Shown: positions 52,115-60,851 of the stretch, piece after piece
Layout: each line of letters begins with the position of its first letter
How positions within the stretch are numbered: the first letter of the stretch is position 1
Source of the DNA: Clostridiales bacterium
GTDB taxonomy: Bacteria > Bacillota > Clostridia > Christensenellales > CAG-138
Direction of reading: 5' to 3'
Length of the DNA stretch: 64,000 nt
NCBI GenBank assembly: GCA_012517905.1
Contig: JAAYUE010000069.1
Span: 124,001 to 188,000 of the forward strand
Position numbers and translations under genes: made by a program
The notes under the pieces: generated by a model
What the model was told of the DNA's origin: nothing
Seen by the model: only the letters and a program-made list of their open reading frames with translations
Databases searched by the model: none

Positions 52115-53227
52115 TCAAAGCTGATGATAGGGATATACCTTCGAACGGTTCTGATACACGATGATATCGCTGTTCAGGATTTTTCCTTCTTTGATATCGA
52201 CCGCGCCGGAGATGACCTCGTTTTCAACGCCGCCGACAACGTCGTTCAGATAGGGCAGGAGCGCCTTTGAAATCTCCCAGGTCGCGCTGTCCCAGAGCAG
52301 CGTCGGCGTATGGTCCACGCCGTAATAGGTGATGTTTCCGAGCTCGACGACGGGGTTTGAAAACGTCGTCGGGCAGGCGAAGTCGAAACCCATCGCCCTG
52401 GAGCAGCTTACGTCGATGATCAGACAGCGGTTTGAAAAGCGCGGCGCGTCCTCTTCCGTGACGAGCACGATCGGCTTGACGGGGTTTTGCAGGATGCCAT
52501 TGACGATGATATCCGCCGAGGAGAGCGCCTCCAGCATCGTCGTACGGCTTCCGTCCATGTTGACGACCTCGAATCCGCCGGATTCGGTTTCGACAAAATG
52601 CTTATAGGAAACGCCCGGGATCTGGTTTGCGACCAGGGCCGCCGGGCGCTGGGTATAGACCGTTATATCGTGAATGCCGTGCGAGCGCAGGGAGAAGATT
52701 GCGCCGCGGCTGACGGAACCGAAGCTGATGACGGCGGCTTTGCGCACCGGGCCGAAGTTGCCGTCGATTCCGGCGACCTCCAGCGCGTGCTGCACGCCGC
52801 AGTATCCGGCGAGCTCGTTGTTGCGACTGAAGGTGTGGATCAGCTCGCGCCCGCTCTGGTAATACATGTTTTCCCAGGCGATGAGCGTGAGTTTTTTATC
52901 GATGCCGAGCTGCGCGATGTAACGCTGCTGCACGCTGTGCAGCCAGCCCCAGACCAGCGCGCCGTTTCGCATCTCTTCAAAGTCCTCGATGACCGGTTTT
53001 GTGATGAGGACCGCGCCGAAGCCGCCGAGCAGTTTTTTCCGCTCCAGCGGACGATTGCCCGTCAGGGATTCGATCGTATCGTCGCTCATACCAAACGGCT
53101 TGCCGTAGTCCTTTTCAAAGAAAAGCTGGTTGCGGATGTCCTCGCGTATGCTTGCAATATGCTGTGGGTGGATGGGGCGTCGTCTTTCGTTTTCTTTTCT
53201 CGATGTGCCGATCACTGCAAAATTCAT
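52115..53227 (-). CDS. N5-(carboxyethyl)ornithine synthase-like protein
   Basis: 370-aa NAD(P)-dependent dehydrogenase of the alanine dehydrogenase/PNT fold. N-terminal domain IGTSRKENERRRPIHPQHI, a Rossmann segment KAAVISFGSVSRGAIFSLRSHG, and AWENMYY in the substrate domain resemble N5-(carboxyethyl)ornithine synthase of lactococci, which condenses pyruvate with the side-chain amine of ornithine or lysine. The start at 53227 has AAAGGAG. Single gene. An amino-acid dehydrogenase of related fold is the alternative. Confidence 0.75.
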   Translation of the reverse strand: MNFAVIGTSRKENERRRPIHPQHIASIREDIRNQLFFEKDYGKPFGMSDDTIESLTGNRPLERKKLLGGFGAVLITKPVIEDFEEMRNGALVWGWLHSVQQRYIAQLGIDKKLTLIAWENMYYQSGRELIHTFSRNNELAGYCGVQHALEVAGIDGNFGPVRKAAVISFGSVSRGAIFSLRSHGIHDITVYTQRPAALVANQIPGVSYKHFVETESGGFEVVNMDGSRTTMLEALSSADIIVNGILQNPVKPIVLVTEEDAPRFSNRCLIIDVSCSRAMGFDFACPTTFSNPVVELGNITYYGVDHTPTLLWDSATWEISKALLPYLNDVVGGVENEVISGAVDIKEGKILNSDIIVYQNRSKVYPYHQL

Positions 53228-53584
53228 AGAACGATCTCCTTTGGGTCCGTGATGTGTTCGGTCGCTTCCGGTTCTCCTTTCGACAGCCTGCGAATGTTGC
53301 CGCTCAAAGCGGCGAAGCAAGCTGCACTTGACAATAAAAGGCTATCACAAACGCACGTCTTCGGCAAGGAAGGGGCGTAAGCGCCGCGGATACCGGCGCT
53401 CGTTACCGATGCGGCCAACGTAAAAGATAGAAAAAATTACTGAATTTAACATGGATCTGAACAGCTCTTAATATAGTTTTGAGACAAATATCGGATAATC
53501 AAATTGGGAAAATTTGTTTGAACGGGCCGTCGACAGGGACGATTGTGTAAATCGTTGAAGCCGTTTATTGGGAGGGAAGATATC
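53228..53584. other. 357-bp divergent intergenic region
   Basis: Between the ceo-like gene and the VWA operon. The right half is AT-rich. It holds a small inverted repeat CAAATT-gggaa-AATTTG (53500-53516), possibly an operator for the VWA-TelA operon. I see no convincing -35/-10 pair and no gene. Confidence 0.4.
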
Positions 53585-55165
53585 ATGAAACGTATTTTGG
53601 CCGTTCTGGCGGCCGTGCTGTTCTTAACCGCAGCGGCCGGCACGTTGCTGACGGGCTGCGCGGGCGGGGAGTCTTTCGTGATTCTGTCCGGCTCGGAAAA
53701 CGAGGCGCTGGAGCCGATTCTGGACGCATTCGGCAGACAGAACCATGTCAAGATCGAAATGGTCTACAAGGGCTCCGTAGACATCATGAACCTGCTCGGC
53801 ACGAGTACGATCAAGCAATATGACGCCGTCTGGCCCGCAAACAGCATCTGGATCAACATGGGGGATCGCAACCACATCGTCAAAAACGCGCAGTCCATCA
53901 TGCGCTCCCCGATCGTGTTCGGAATCAGAAAATCCCTTGCAGAGGAGCTGGGCTTTACATCCGGGGATGTCTACGTGCGCGATATATTGCGCGAAATCCG
54001 CGGCGGCAGGCTCCGGTTTATGATGACGTCCGCAACGCAGAGCAATTCCGGCGCGTGTGCGTATATCGGCTTTCTCAACGCGCTTCTGGACAATCCGGAT
54101 GAGATCACGCTTGAGGATTTGCAGGATGCGACGCTTCAAAAGGATGTGAAGGACCTGCTTTCCGGCGTTAACCGCTCGTCGGGCAGCTCCGGTTGGCTGA
54201 AAAAGCTCTTTTTAGCGGGCGACTATGACGCGATGGTCAACTATGAGAGCATGATCATCGAGGCCAATCAGGAGCTCGTTGCTGAGGGCAGGGAGCCGCT
54301 GTATCTTGTTTACCCCGTGGACGGGCTCGCGATTGCCGATTCTCCGCTTGGGATGATCGACAAGGGCGACGAGCGGTCTGCCGCAGTTTTTCAGAAGCTG
54401 ACGGATTATCTGCTCGGCGACGAGGCGCAGCAGGAGCTCATGAACCTCGGCCGGCGCACGGGGTTCGGCGGATCGATCGAGGGCGCGGATCCGAAAGTGT
54501 TCAACCCGGACTGGGGCATCGACAGCGCGCGCACGCTCTCCGGCATCCGTATGCCGGATTCGGACGTGATCATGGCGGCGCTGGAGCTCTATCAGAGTGA
54601 GCTGAAAAAGCCTGCGTATACGATCTATTGCCTCGATTTTTCGGGGAGCATGAGCGGCGGCGGCGAACGCCAGCTCAAGCAGGCGATGGCGCTGATTCTG
54701 ACCCAGAGCCAGGCGGAACAATACCTGCTGCAGGCGAACCGGGACGACGTGACGATCGTGATTCCCTTCAGCAGTTATCCGTGGGATCAGCTGCGCGTGG
54801 ACGGCAGCGACGACAACGAACTGTATCTATTGGCAAACCAGATTGCAGGCTTAAGCCCGCTGGGCGGGACCGACATCTATTCACCCGCGATACAGGCGCT
54901 GGACCTACTGCAAAGCGTCGATACGGACCGGTATTTCTGCGCGGTCGTGCTGCTGACGGACGGGGAATCGAACACCGGCGCGTCCTATCGCGACTTTGCC
55001 AAAGCATATGAAGCGCTGGACAAAGACATCCCGCTCTTCGCCATCATGCTCGGCAACGCGTCCGAAAGCCAGCTGCAGCCGCTGGCGGATCTGACGCGCG
55101 GGAGCGTGTTTGAAAGCGACGGCGATCTGGTCTCCGCATTTAAAAAAGTGAAAGGATATAACTGA
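53585..55165 (+). CDS. lipoprotein with solute-binding and von Willebrand factor A domains
   Basis: 526-aa lipoprotein. Signal peptide with lipobox LLTGC; residues about 30-320 are a periplasmic-binding-type domain (SFVILSGSENEALEPILDAFGRQN, YDAVWPANSIW, YDAMVNYESMIIEANQEL); residues about 345-520 are a VWA domain with an intact MIDAS: DFSGSMS at 351, Thr in LGGTDIYS and Asp in VLLTDGESN. Metal-dependent ligand binding outside the cell is expected. First gene of an operon with xpaC, a second binding-protein-like gene, and telA. GGGAGG before the ATG; the track adds 14 residues. Confidence 0.85.
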   Translation: MKRILAVLAAVLFLTAAAGTLLTGCAGGESFVILSGSENEALEPILDAFGRQNHVKIEMVYKGSVDIMNLLGTSTIKQYDAVWPANSIWINMGDRNHIVKNAQSIMRSPIVFGIRKSLAEELGFTSGDVYVRDILREIRGGRLRFMMTSATQSNSGACAYIGFLNALLDNPDEITLEDLQDATLQKDVKDLLSGVNRSSGSSGWLKKLFLAGDYDAMVNYESMIIEANQELVAEGREPLYLVYPVDGLAIADSPLGMIDKGDERSAAVFQKLTDYLLGDEAQQELMNLGRRTGFGGSIEGADPKVFNPDWGIDSARTLSGIRMPDSDVIMAALELYQSELKKPAYTIYCLDFSGSMSGGGERQLKQAMALILTQSQAEQYLLQANRDDVTIVIPFSSYPWDQLRVDGSDDNELYLLANQIAGLSPLGGTDIYSPAIQALDLLQSVDTDRYFCAVVLLTDGESNTGASYRDFAKAYEALDKDIPLFAIMLGNASESQLQPLADLTRGSVFESDGDLVSAFKKVKGYN

Positions 55166-55174
55166 GGCGGACTT

Positions 55175-55774
55175 ATGCAGAATGGCAAGCAAGGGATCCT
55201 GTCGGGCGCAGCCGCTTCCGCCGTGTTTCTGGCGCTGTTGTTTTTCGCCAAAGCCGGGTTGATCGTTTCGGTTCTGGCGGGGCTGGCGTCCTATCTGCTG
55301 TTTGCGTTTCTGATCTTCAGAAAGCGCACGGTGCGGATCGTTGCGGAAGGCGTAACGCAGGAGGATGTGGAGGAGGCGCTCGCCGAGGGCGACGAGAAGG
55401 TAAAGAGCCTCGAGACGTCGCTCTCCGGCATTCAGGACGAGGCGGTCGCCCGCCCGGTTCGGCAGATCGTCACGGTGGCCAGAGCGATCTATTCGGACAT
55501 CCGGAAAGAACCGAAGAACATCAAGCAGGCGCGGAAATTCATCACGTACTATATGGACACGGCCGGATATATCGTGTCCCGCTATGTCGCGATCAACCAG
55601 GATAAAAACTATGTTGAAAACGGGGACGAGCTCGTGAAAAAGATCGCGGCGACGCTGGAAAACCTGAGCGCGGCGTTCGTCAAGATGAAATCCAGACTCA
55701 TGGAGAACGATCTGTTTGAGCTGGAGACCGAGATCAAACTCCTCGAACAGACCATCAAATCGGAGGGATTCTGA
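55175..55774 (+). CDS. XpaC-family membrane protein
   Basis: 199-aa protein with two N-terminal membrane helices (GAAASAVFLALLFFAKAGLIVSVLAGLASYLLFAFLIF) and a cytoplasmic helical domain (RKFITYYMDTAGYIVSRYVAI, ENGDELVKKIAATLENLSAAFVKMK) matching the XpaC / 5-bromo-4-chloroindolyl phosphate hydrolysis family. In Bacillus the family is also found next to telA. True function unknown; probably a membrane partner of TelA. It starts 9 nt after the VWA gene and overlaps the next gene by one base. Confidence 0.8.
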   Translation: MQNGKQGILSGAAASAVFLALLFFAKAGLIVSVLAGLASYLLFAFLIFRKRTVRIVAEGVTQEDVEEALAEGDEKVKSLETSLSGIQDEAVARPVRQIVTVARAIYSDIRKEPKNIKQARKFITYYMDTAGYIVSRYVAINQDKNYVENGDELVKKIAATLENLSAAFVKMKSRLMENDLFELETEIKLLEQTIKSEGF

Positions 55775-56868
55775 TGAAGAAGGGAAGAGCGGCCGGCATC
55801 ATCCTGCTTGTCGCCGTGATCGTCGCGGCGGTGCTCATCGCATCCCTGACCGGACAGAGCGACCTGCTGCGCCTGCCGAAGAAGACGGTGACGGTCAGCG
55901 GCTATGTCGGCGGGGAAAAGATCGGATTTCTTGCGGACGAGCAGGTGCAGAAAATCCTGCGCGACCGGTACGGCATCGAGGTGGACTACACGAAGGCCGG
56001 ATCGATCGAGATGGTCAGCGACTACGACCTGACGCATGTGGACTTTCTCTTTCCGTCCAGCCAGACGGCGTATGAGATCTTTAAACAGGCGCATGGCGGC
56101 CAGAGCGGCAAAAGCGAAAAGGTGTTTTTCTCGCCCATCGTGCTCTACAGCTGGAACGAAGTGGCCGAAGCGCTGGAGAAAAACGGGCTCTGCCAACGGC
56201 AGGCCGGCGGGTATTATACCGCCGATCTGGGGAAACTGGTGGAGCAGGTGCTCGCGGGCGCGAAGTGGAAGGACTTTGGGCTGGACATCTACGGCAACTT
56301 CAAGATCATTTCCACCGACCCGAACAAATCCAATTCGGGCACGATGTACGCCGCGCTGCTTGCCAACATCCTCAGCGGAAACGACGTTGCAGGCGAGACG
56401 GATATCCCGCGCGTTTCCGCTGAAGTCAGCCGCGTGTTCGGCCTGCTGGGGCAGATGGAATCTTCCTCCGGCACGCTCTTTACGCGCTATCTCAACCTCG
56501 GCATGGGCGAGAGTCCGATCGTCGTAGGGTATGAAAACCAGATCATCGAGTTTGCCGAGAGCGATCCCGCGCTCTGGGAAAAGGTGCGCGGCCAGGTCGC
56601 GCTGATCTATCCGGAGCCCACCGTCTGGAGCGAGCATTACCTCATTGCGCTGACGGACAACGGCAGAAAGCTGCTCGATGCGCTGGCGGACGAGGATATC
56701 ATGCGGATCGCCTGGGAGAAACACGGGTTTCGGACAGGAAACTCCATCTACAGCATGGACGAAGCGGACCTGCAGGCGTTGGGCATCTGCCGGACGATTA
56801 CGCAGGTGGTCCCGGTTCCGGACGCGGACAGCATGCTGCGGCTCTTGAAAATGATTGCATCAAATTAG
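55774..56868 (+). CDS. membrane-anchored solute-binding-like protein
   Basis: 364-aa protein with an N-terminal signal anchor (AAGIILLVAVIVAAVLIASL, no lipobox cysteine) and an extracytoplasmic substrate-binding-like domain: VTVSGYVGGEKIGFL, VDFLFPSSQTAYEIF, DPNKSNSGTMYAALLANIL, VVGYENQIIEFAES. It resembles the binding part of the VWA lipoprotein upstream (both have a SNSG-type motif), so the operon carries two related receptor domains and no ABC permease. Ligand unknown. GGAGG upstream, TGATG coupling to xpaC. Confidence 0.75.
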   Translation: MKKGRAAGIILLVAVIVAAVLIASLTGQSDLLRLPKKTVTVSGYVGGEKIGFLADEQVQKILRDRYGIEVDYTKAGSIEMVSDYDLTHVDFLFPSSQTAYEIFKQAHGGQSGKSEKVFFSPIVLYSWNEVAEALEKNGLCQRQAGGYYTADLGKLVEQVLAGAKWKDFGLDIYGNFKIISTDPNKSNSGTMYAALLANILSGNDVAGETDIPRVSAEVSRVFGLLGQMESSSGTLFTRYLNLGMGESPIVVGYENQIIEFAESDPALWEKVRGQVALIYPEPTVWSEHYLIALTDNGRKLLDALADEDIMRIAWEKHGFRTGNSIYSMDEADLQALGICRTITQVVPVPDADSMLRLLKMIASN

Positions 56869-56880
56869 GAGGAACACACC

Positions 56881-57963
56881 ATGGAAACGACACAAAACGG
56901 CGAACTGATCCCACTGAAGACCGAACAGCTCACGCCGGAGGAGCGAAGCAGGGTGGACGATCTCATCCGGCAGATCGACATCGGCGATTCGCAGGCGATC
57001 ATCCAGTACGGCGTGGCGGCGCAGAAGAGCATCTCCACTTTTTCGGACAACGTGCTCGAGCAGATCAAGGCCAAGGACGCCGGACACGTCGGCGAGATTC
57101 TGACGGACCTGATGCTGGACGTAAAAACGCTGGACGTCGACTCGCTGTCCCAGCACACCGGGTTCTTCGGCCGGCTCTTTGGCTCGCTGAAGCAGAGATA
57201 CCAGCGGTTCATCGCGCGGTATGAGACGCTGAGCGTGCAGATCGAGCGGATCGTCAACGAGCTCGATGGCGCGAGGATGCAGCTGCTCAAGGACATCGCG
57301 CTGCTGGACGGCATGTATGACAAAAACCTGGAGTATCTCAAGCAGCTCGATCTCTTCATTCTCGCGGGCTCGGAAAAGCTGCAGCAGGTGCAGCAGAGCG
57401 TTCTGCCGCAGATGAAAGCGGAAGCCGAGCAGTCCGGCGATCCCGTCCTGGCGCAGAAGTTCAAGGACATGACGCAGCTGGCCGACCGCTTTGAAAAGAA
57501 GCTCTACGACCTGAAGCTCAGCCGCATGATCTCCATTCAGACCGCGCCGCAGCTGCGCATCATCCAGAATAACGACCAGTTGCTGGTGGAGAAAATTCAA
57601 AGCTCAATCCTCAATACGATTCCGCTCTGGAAAAACCAGATCGTCATCGCGATTTCGCTCTTTCGCCAGCAGAAAGCGCTGGAGATGCAGAAAAAAGTCT
57701 CCGAAACCACGGCGGAACTGCTGGAGAAAAACGCCGAACTGCTCAAGGAAAACTCCCTCGGCGTGGCAAGGGAGAGCGAAAAGGGGATTGTGGAGATCGA
57801 GACGCTCAAAAAGGTGCAGGGCGATCTGATCACCACGCTGGAAGAGACGCTTCGCATCCAGCAGGAGGGGCATACGCGGCGGATGCAGGCGGAGGCGGAG
57901 CTCTCCACGCTGGAGGGGGATTTGAAGAAAAAGCTGCTGCAGCTCAAAGACCAGGCTTCCTGA
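56881..57963 (+). CDS. telA: TelA-family toxic anion resistance protein
   Basis: 360-aa cytoplasmic helical protein, full length for TelA/KlaA (DVDSLSQHTGFFGRLFGSLKQRYQRFIARYETLSVQIERIV, NLEYLKQLDLFILAGSEKLQQV, TAPQLRIIQNNDQLLVEKIQSSILNTIPLWKNQIVIA). Family members are linked to tellurite and antibiotic or bacteriocin tolerance; the mechanism is unsettled. AGGAGG before the ATG. Last gene of the operon, followed by a terminator. Confidence 0.92.
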   Translation: METTQNGELIPLKTEQLTPEERSRVDDLIRQIDIGDSQAIIQYGVAAQKSISTFSDNVLEQIKAKDAGHVGEILTDLMLDVKTLDVDSLSQHTGFFGRLFGSLKQRYQRFIARYETLSVQIERIVNELDGARMQLLKDIALLDGMYDKNLEYLKQLDLFILAGSEKLQQVQQSVLPQMKAEAEQSGDPVLAQKFKDMTQLADRFEKKLYDLKLSRMISIQTAPQLRIIQNNDQLLVEKIQSSILNTIPLWKNQIVIAISLFRQQKALEMQKKVSETTAELLEKNAELLKENSLGVARESEKGIVEIETLKKVQGDLITTLEETLRIQQEGHTRRMQAEAELSTLEGDLKKKLLQLKDQAS

Positions 57964-57977
57964 CAAGGGGATCGATA

Positions 57978-58015
57978 CGACAGCCGGGATGCAAGCCTTC
58001 TCGGCTGTCGCTTTT
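57978..58015 (+). terminator. terminator after telA
   Basis: CGACAGCCG...CGGCTGTCG stem followed by CTTTTC. The remaining gap to 58250 shows no gene. Confidence 0.7.
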
Positions 58016-58250
58016 CATGGCCGCAACGGAGGCGCGTCCGCATGCCCCGGACAGCGGCGATGGACGATTGCGATTGCCGGGGAGATGGATGGAAGCCGGT
58101 ATGAACGCGCATCAATATCTAGGATTTACAAACCTGTGACAATCTCTTTGCCAATGCCTGATAACATGAATCCTGGGGACCATTTTTGCGGCGGCAGCGG
58201 AGCGAGAATGGAAACCCATGCGGCGCATACTGCTCAGGAGGAACTCATCA

Positions 58251-60044
58251 ATGCCTTTTTCGCCGATCGACTCCACGACATCTCTTACATCCGGCGGCGC
58301 AGACGAAACCCCGGATGAAAAGAGAGAGATGTTTTACTATATTTTGCAGAATCGCCTGGTATCGACCGTTTTTCAGCCTATCATTTCACTGCGAGACTGC
58401 TCCGTGCTGGGGTATGAGGCTCTGAGCCGGGGCCCGAAGGACACCGAATACGAAGACCCGCAAAAGCTGCTGGACCTGGCGCAGCAATACGAAGACCTCT
58501 GGGATCTGGAATATCTGTTTCGGTATAAGGCCCTCGAGTCGGCCGCGAAAATCGACCCCAAACACAAACTGTTTATCAACGTCAACCCCAACATCATCCA
58601 CGACAAGATGTTCAGCCAGGGGTTCACGCGGCAGTATCTGGAACAGTTTTCCATAAAAGCGGAGCGGATCGTATTTGAGATTACGGAGCAGCAATCGATC
58701 GGGCGCTGCGAAGATTTTGTCAACGCGGTCATCCACTATAAAGAGCAGAAGTACAACATTGCAATCGACGACGCGGGGGCCGGATATTCCGGGCTGAACC
58801 TGATTTCCGATCTGCATCCGCACTACATTAAACTGGATATGAAACTCGTGCGAAACGTCAACCGCGATCACATCAAACAGGCGCTGATCAAAAGCATGTG
58901 CGAATTTGCTTCGCTGACGCAGACCGGGCTGATTGCGGAAGGGATAGAGACGGAAGAGGAGCTCAGCAAGCTGATTGAATTTGGCGTGAATTATGGGCAG
59001 GGCTATTTCATCCAGCGGCCGGATGCCGAACTAAAGCCGATTTCAGACGAGGTTTATAACATCGTTCTGGCCGTTAACGAGCGGAAAAACCGATTTGTCA
59101 GCACCAGAATCTATGATCTGTATATCAAAAACATCAGCAGGAAGACCTGCGCGGTCAATCCCGGCCTGCTCTGCCAGAGCGTGGAGACGATCTTCAAAGA
59201 AAACGAGCAGCTGCAGGGGCTATGCGTTGTGGAAAACGAAATAGTCGTCGGGGTGATTACCAAGAATAAATTCTATAAGCATCTTGGCGGACAGTACGGG
59301 TTTTCCCTTTTCCTGAAACGGCCGATCAGCTATATCATGGACCGCGAGTTTCTCAGTGTGGATTATCACGCCACCATAGACACGGTGGCAAGAAAGGCGA
59401 TGGCCCGCCCGCTTGAGGAAGTCTACAATTTCATCACGGTCACCTGTGAAGGCAAATACTTCGGCACGGTATCCGTTATGGAGCTGCTGGGAAAAAGCAT
59501 CGAAACGATGGTGCTCGACGCCAAAAACCTCAATCCGCTCTCGGAACTGCCCGGCAACGTGCTGATTGAAAAACAGCTGGAGCGGATCGTCGGGTATCAG
59601 CAGGATCTCATCGTGCTGTATTTCGATATCGATAATTTCAAGGCGTACAACGATGTATACGGCTTTACAAACGGCGACAGAGTCATTCGGTATCTCACAA
59701 AAATTCTGAAGGAGTCCGCGCCCGGGGACAATTTTATCGGACATATCGGAGGGGATGACTTCTTGATGATCGCGGCGCTGGATGTCGTCTCCGGCATCTG
59801 CGATGCGGTCATCAGCAAGTTTGACCAGGGGATTCATGCGTTTTATTCGAGCAAGGATTTCGCGGCCGGGTATATCCAGACGAAAAACCGCAGCGGGATG
59901 ACGGAACTCTTTCCGCTGATGACGCTCTCTGTGGTCGGGGTGAAAGCAAGCGAGCATCGGGATATCTATTCTCTCGGAAAAGAAGCGGGCAAACTGAAAA
60001 AAATCTGCAAGCAGACGTCCGGAAGCTGCCGGATACTGCTGTGA
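58251..60044 (+). CDS. EAL-CBS-GGDEF cyclic di-GMP turnover protein
   Basis: 597-aa cytoplasmic protein. EAL phosphodiesterase domain at about 25-260 with EAL at 56 (GYEALSRGP), INVNPN, FEITEQ, IDDAGAGYSG, IKLDMKLV, AEGIETEEEL and GQGYF: the catalytic set appears complete. The middle part (about 290-430) looks like paired CBS domains (GLCVVENEIVVGVITKNKFYKHL, GKYFGTVSVMELL). C-terminal GGDEF at about 440-590 has GGDDF (500-504) instead of GGDEF, so cyclase activity is doubtful. AGGAGG before the ATG. It should lower c-di-GMP, the ligand of the riboswitch at 28 kb. Confidence 0.9.
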   Translation: MPFSPIDSTTSLTSGGADETPDEKREMFYYILQNRLVSTVFQPIISLRDCSVLGYEALSRGPKDTEYEDPQKLLDLAQQYEDLWDLEYLFRYKALESAAKIDPKHKLFINVNPNIIHDKMFSQGFTRQYLEQFSIKAERIVFEITEQQSIGRCEDFVNAVIHYKEQKYNIAIDDAGAGYSGLNLISDLHPHYIKLDMKLVRNVNRDHIKQALIKSMCEFASLTQTGLIAEGIETEEELSKLIEFGVNYGQGYFIQRPDAELKPISDEVYNIVLAVNERKNRFVSTRIYDLYIKNISRKTCAVNPGLLCQSVETIFKENEQLQGLCVVENEIVVGVITKNKFYKHLGGQYGFSLFLKRPISYIMDREFLSVDYHATIDTVARKAMARPLEEVYNFITVTCEGKYFGTVSVMELLGKSIETMVLDAKNLNPLSELPGNVLIEKQLERIVGYQQDLIVLYFDIDNFKAYNDVYGFTNGDRVIRYLTKILKESAPGDNFIGHIGGDDFLMIAALDVVSGICDAVISKFDQGIHAFYSSKDFAAGYIQTKNRSGMTELFPLMTLSVVGVKASEHRDIYSLGKEAGKLKKICKQTSGSCRILL

Positions 60045-60094
60045 GAAATATAAGCGGCGTAAGCCGCCCGAAAACGACGTTAGGAGAAACTCAA

Positions 60095-60760
60095 TTGAAC
60101 GAACTACGGTTTATCGACATCAGGAACAACCAGGAAATCAATGCGTATATCGCATCCGGCAACGCCGTGCTCGGCGCGCTGGGATACACGGACCATTCGC
60201 AGGCGCACGCGGGAAAAGCCGCAAACAACGCGGGGATGATTCTGCGGGAGCTGTGCTATGACGAAAAGACGATCGAACTTGCGCAGATCGCCGGCTACAT
60301 GCACGACATCGGAAATACCATCAACCGAACCGATCACGCGCACAGCGGCGCGCTGATGGCGAGGCAGATCCTGAAGGAACTCGGCATGCACTACGACGAT
60401 ATCGCAATCATCACGTCCGCCATCGGCCATCACGACGAAAAGACGGGCACGGCGGTCCATCCCGTTTCGGCGGCGCTGATCCTTGCGGATAAAAGCGACG
60501 TTCATCGAAACCGCGTCCGAAACACGGTCAAGGAAAACTTCGATATCCACGACCGGGTCAACTACGCGGCGATTCGTTCCGTCCTCAGCGTCGACCGGGA
60601 GCACGCCGTGATTCAGTTGGATATCACGCTGGACGAGGCGATTTGTTCGGTTCTGGATTATTTCGAGATCTTTCTGCAGCGCATGATCATGTGCAGGCGC
60701 GCGGCGGAGATTCTCGAGTGCAAATTCAAGCTGACGGCAAACGATGTCAAAATCATCTAG
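60095..60760 (+). CDS. HD-domain phosphohydrolase
   Basis: 221-aa HD protein: YTDHSQAHAGKAANNAG, AGYMHDIGNTINRTDHAHSGA (HD pair and further His), and SAIGHHDE. Metal-dependent phosphohydrolase of nucleotides or phosphoesters; substrate unknown, though some HD proteins cleave signalling nucleotides. The start is a TTG at 60095 with AGGAG 8 nt upstream; the track start is a GTG overlapping the EAL gene without a site. It follows the EAL gene by 50 nt and probably shares its transcript. Confidence 0.8.
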   Translation: MNELRFIDIRNNQEINAYIASGNAVLGALGYTDHSQAHAGKAANNAGMILRELCYDEKTIELAQIAGYMHDIGNTINRTDHAHSGALMARQILKELGMHYDDIAIITSAIGHHDEKTGTAVHPVSAALILADKSDVHRNRVRNTVKENFDIHDRVNYAAIRSVLSVDREHAVIQLDITLDEAICSVLDYFEIFLQRMIMCRRAAEILECKFKLTANDVKII

Positions 60761-60851
60761 CGGCTGCCGACGGCCGAACAAACGCCGCATCAGGCAAATT
60801 GGCAAGGACGCGCTGAAACGCGCTATGAAACACAAGCGAAAGGGAAGTATA

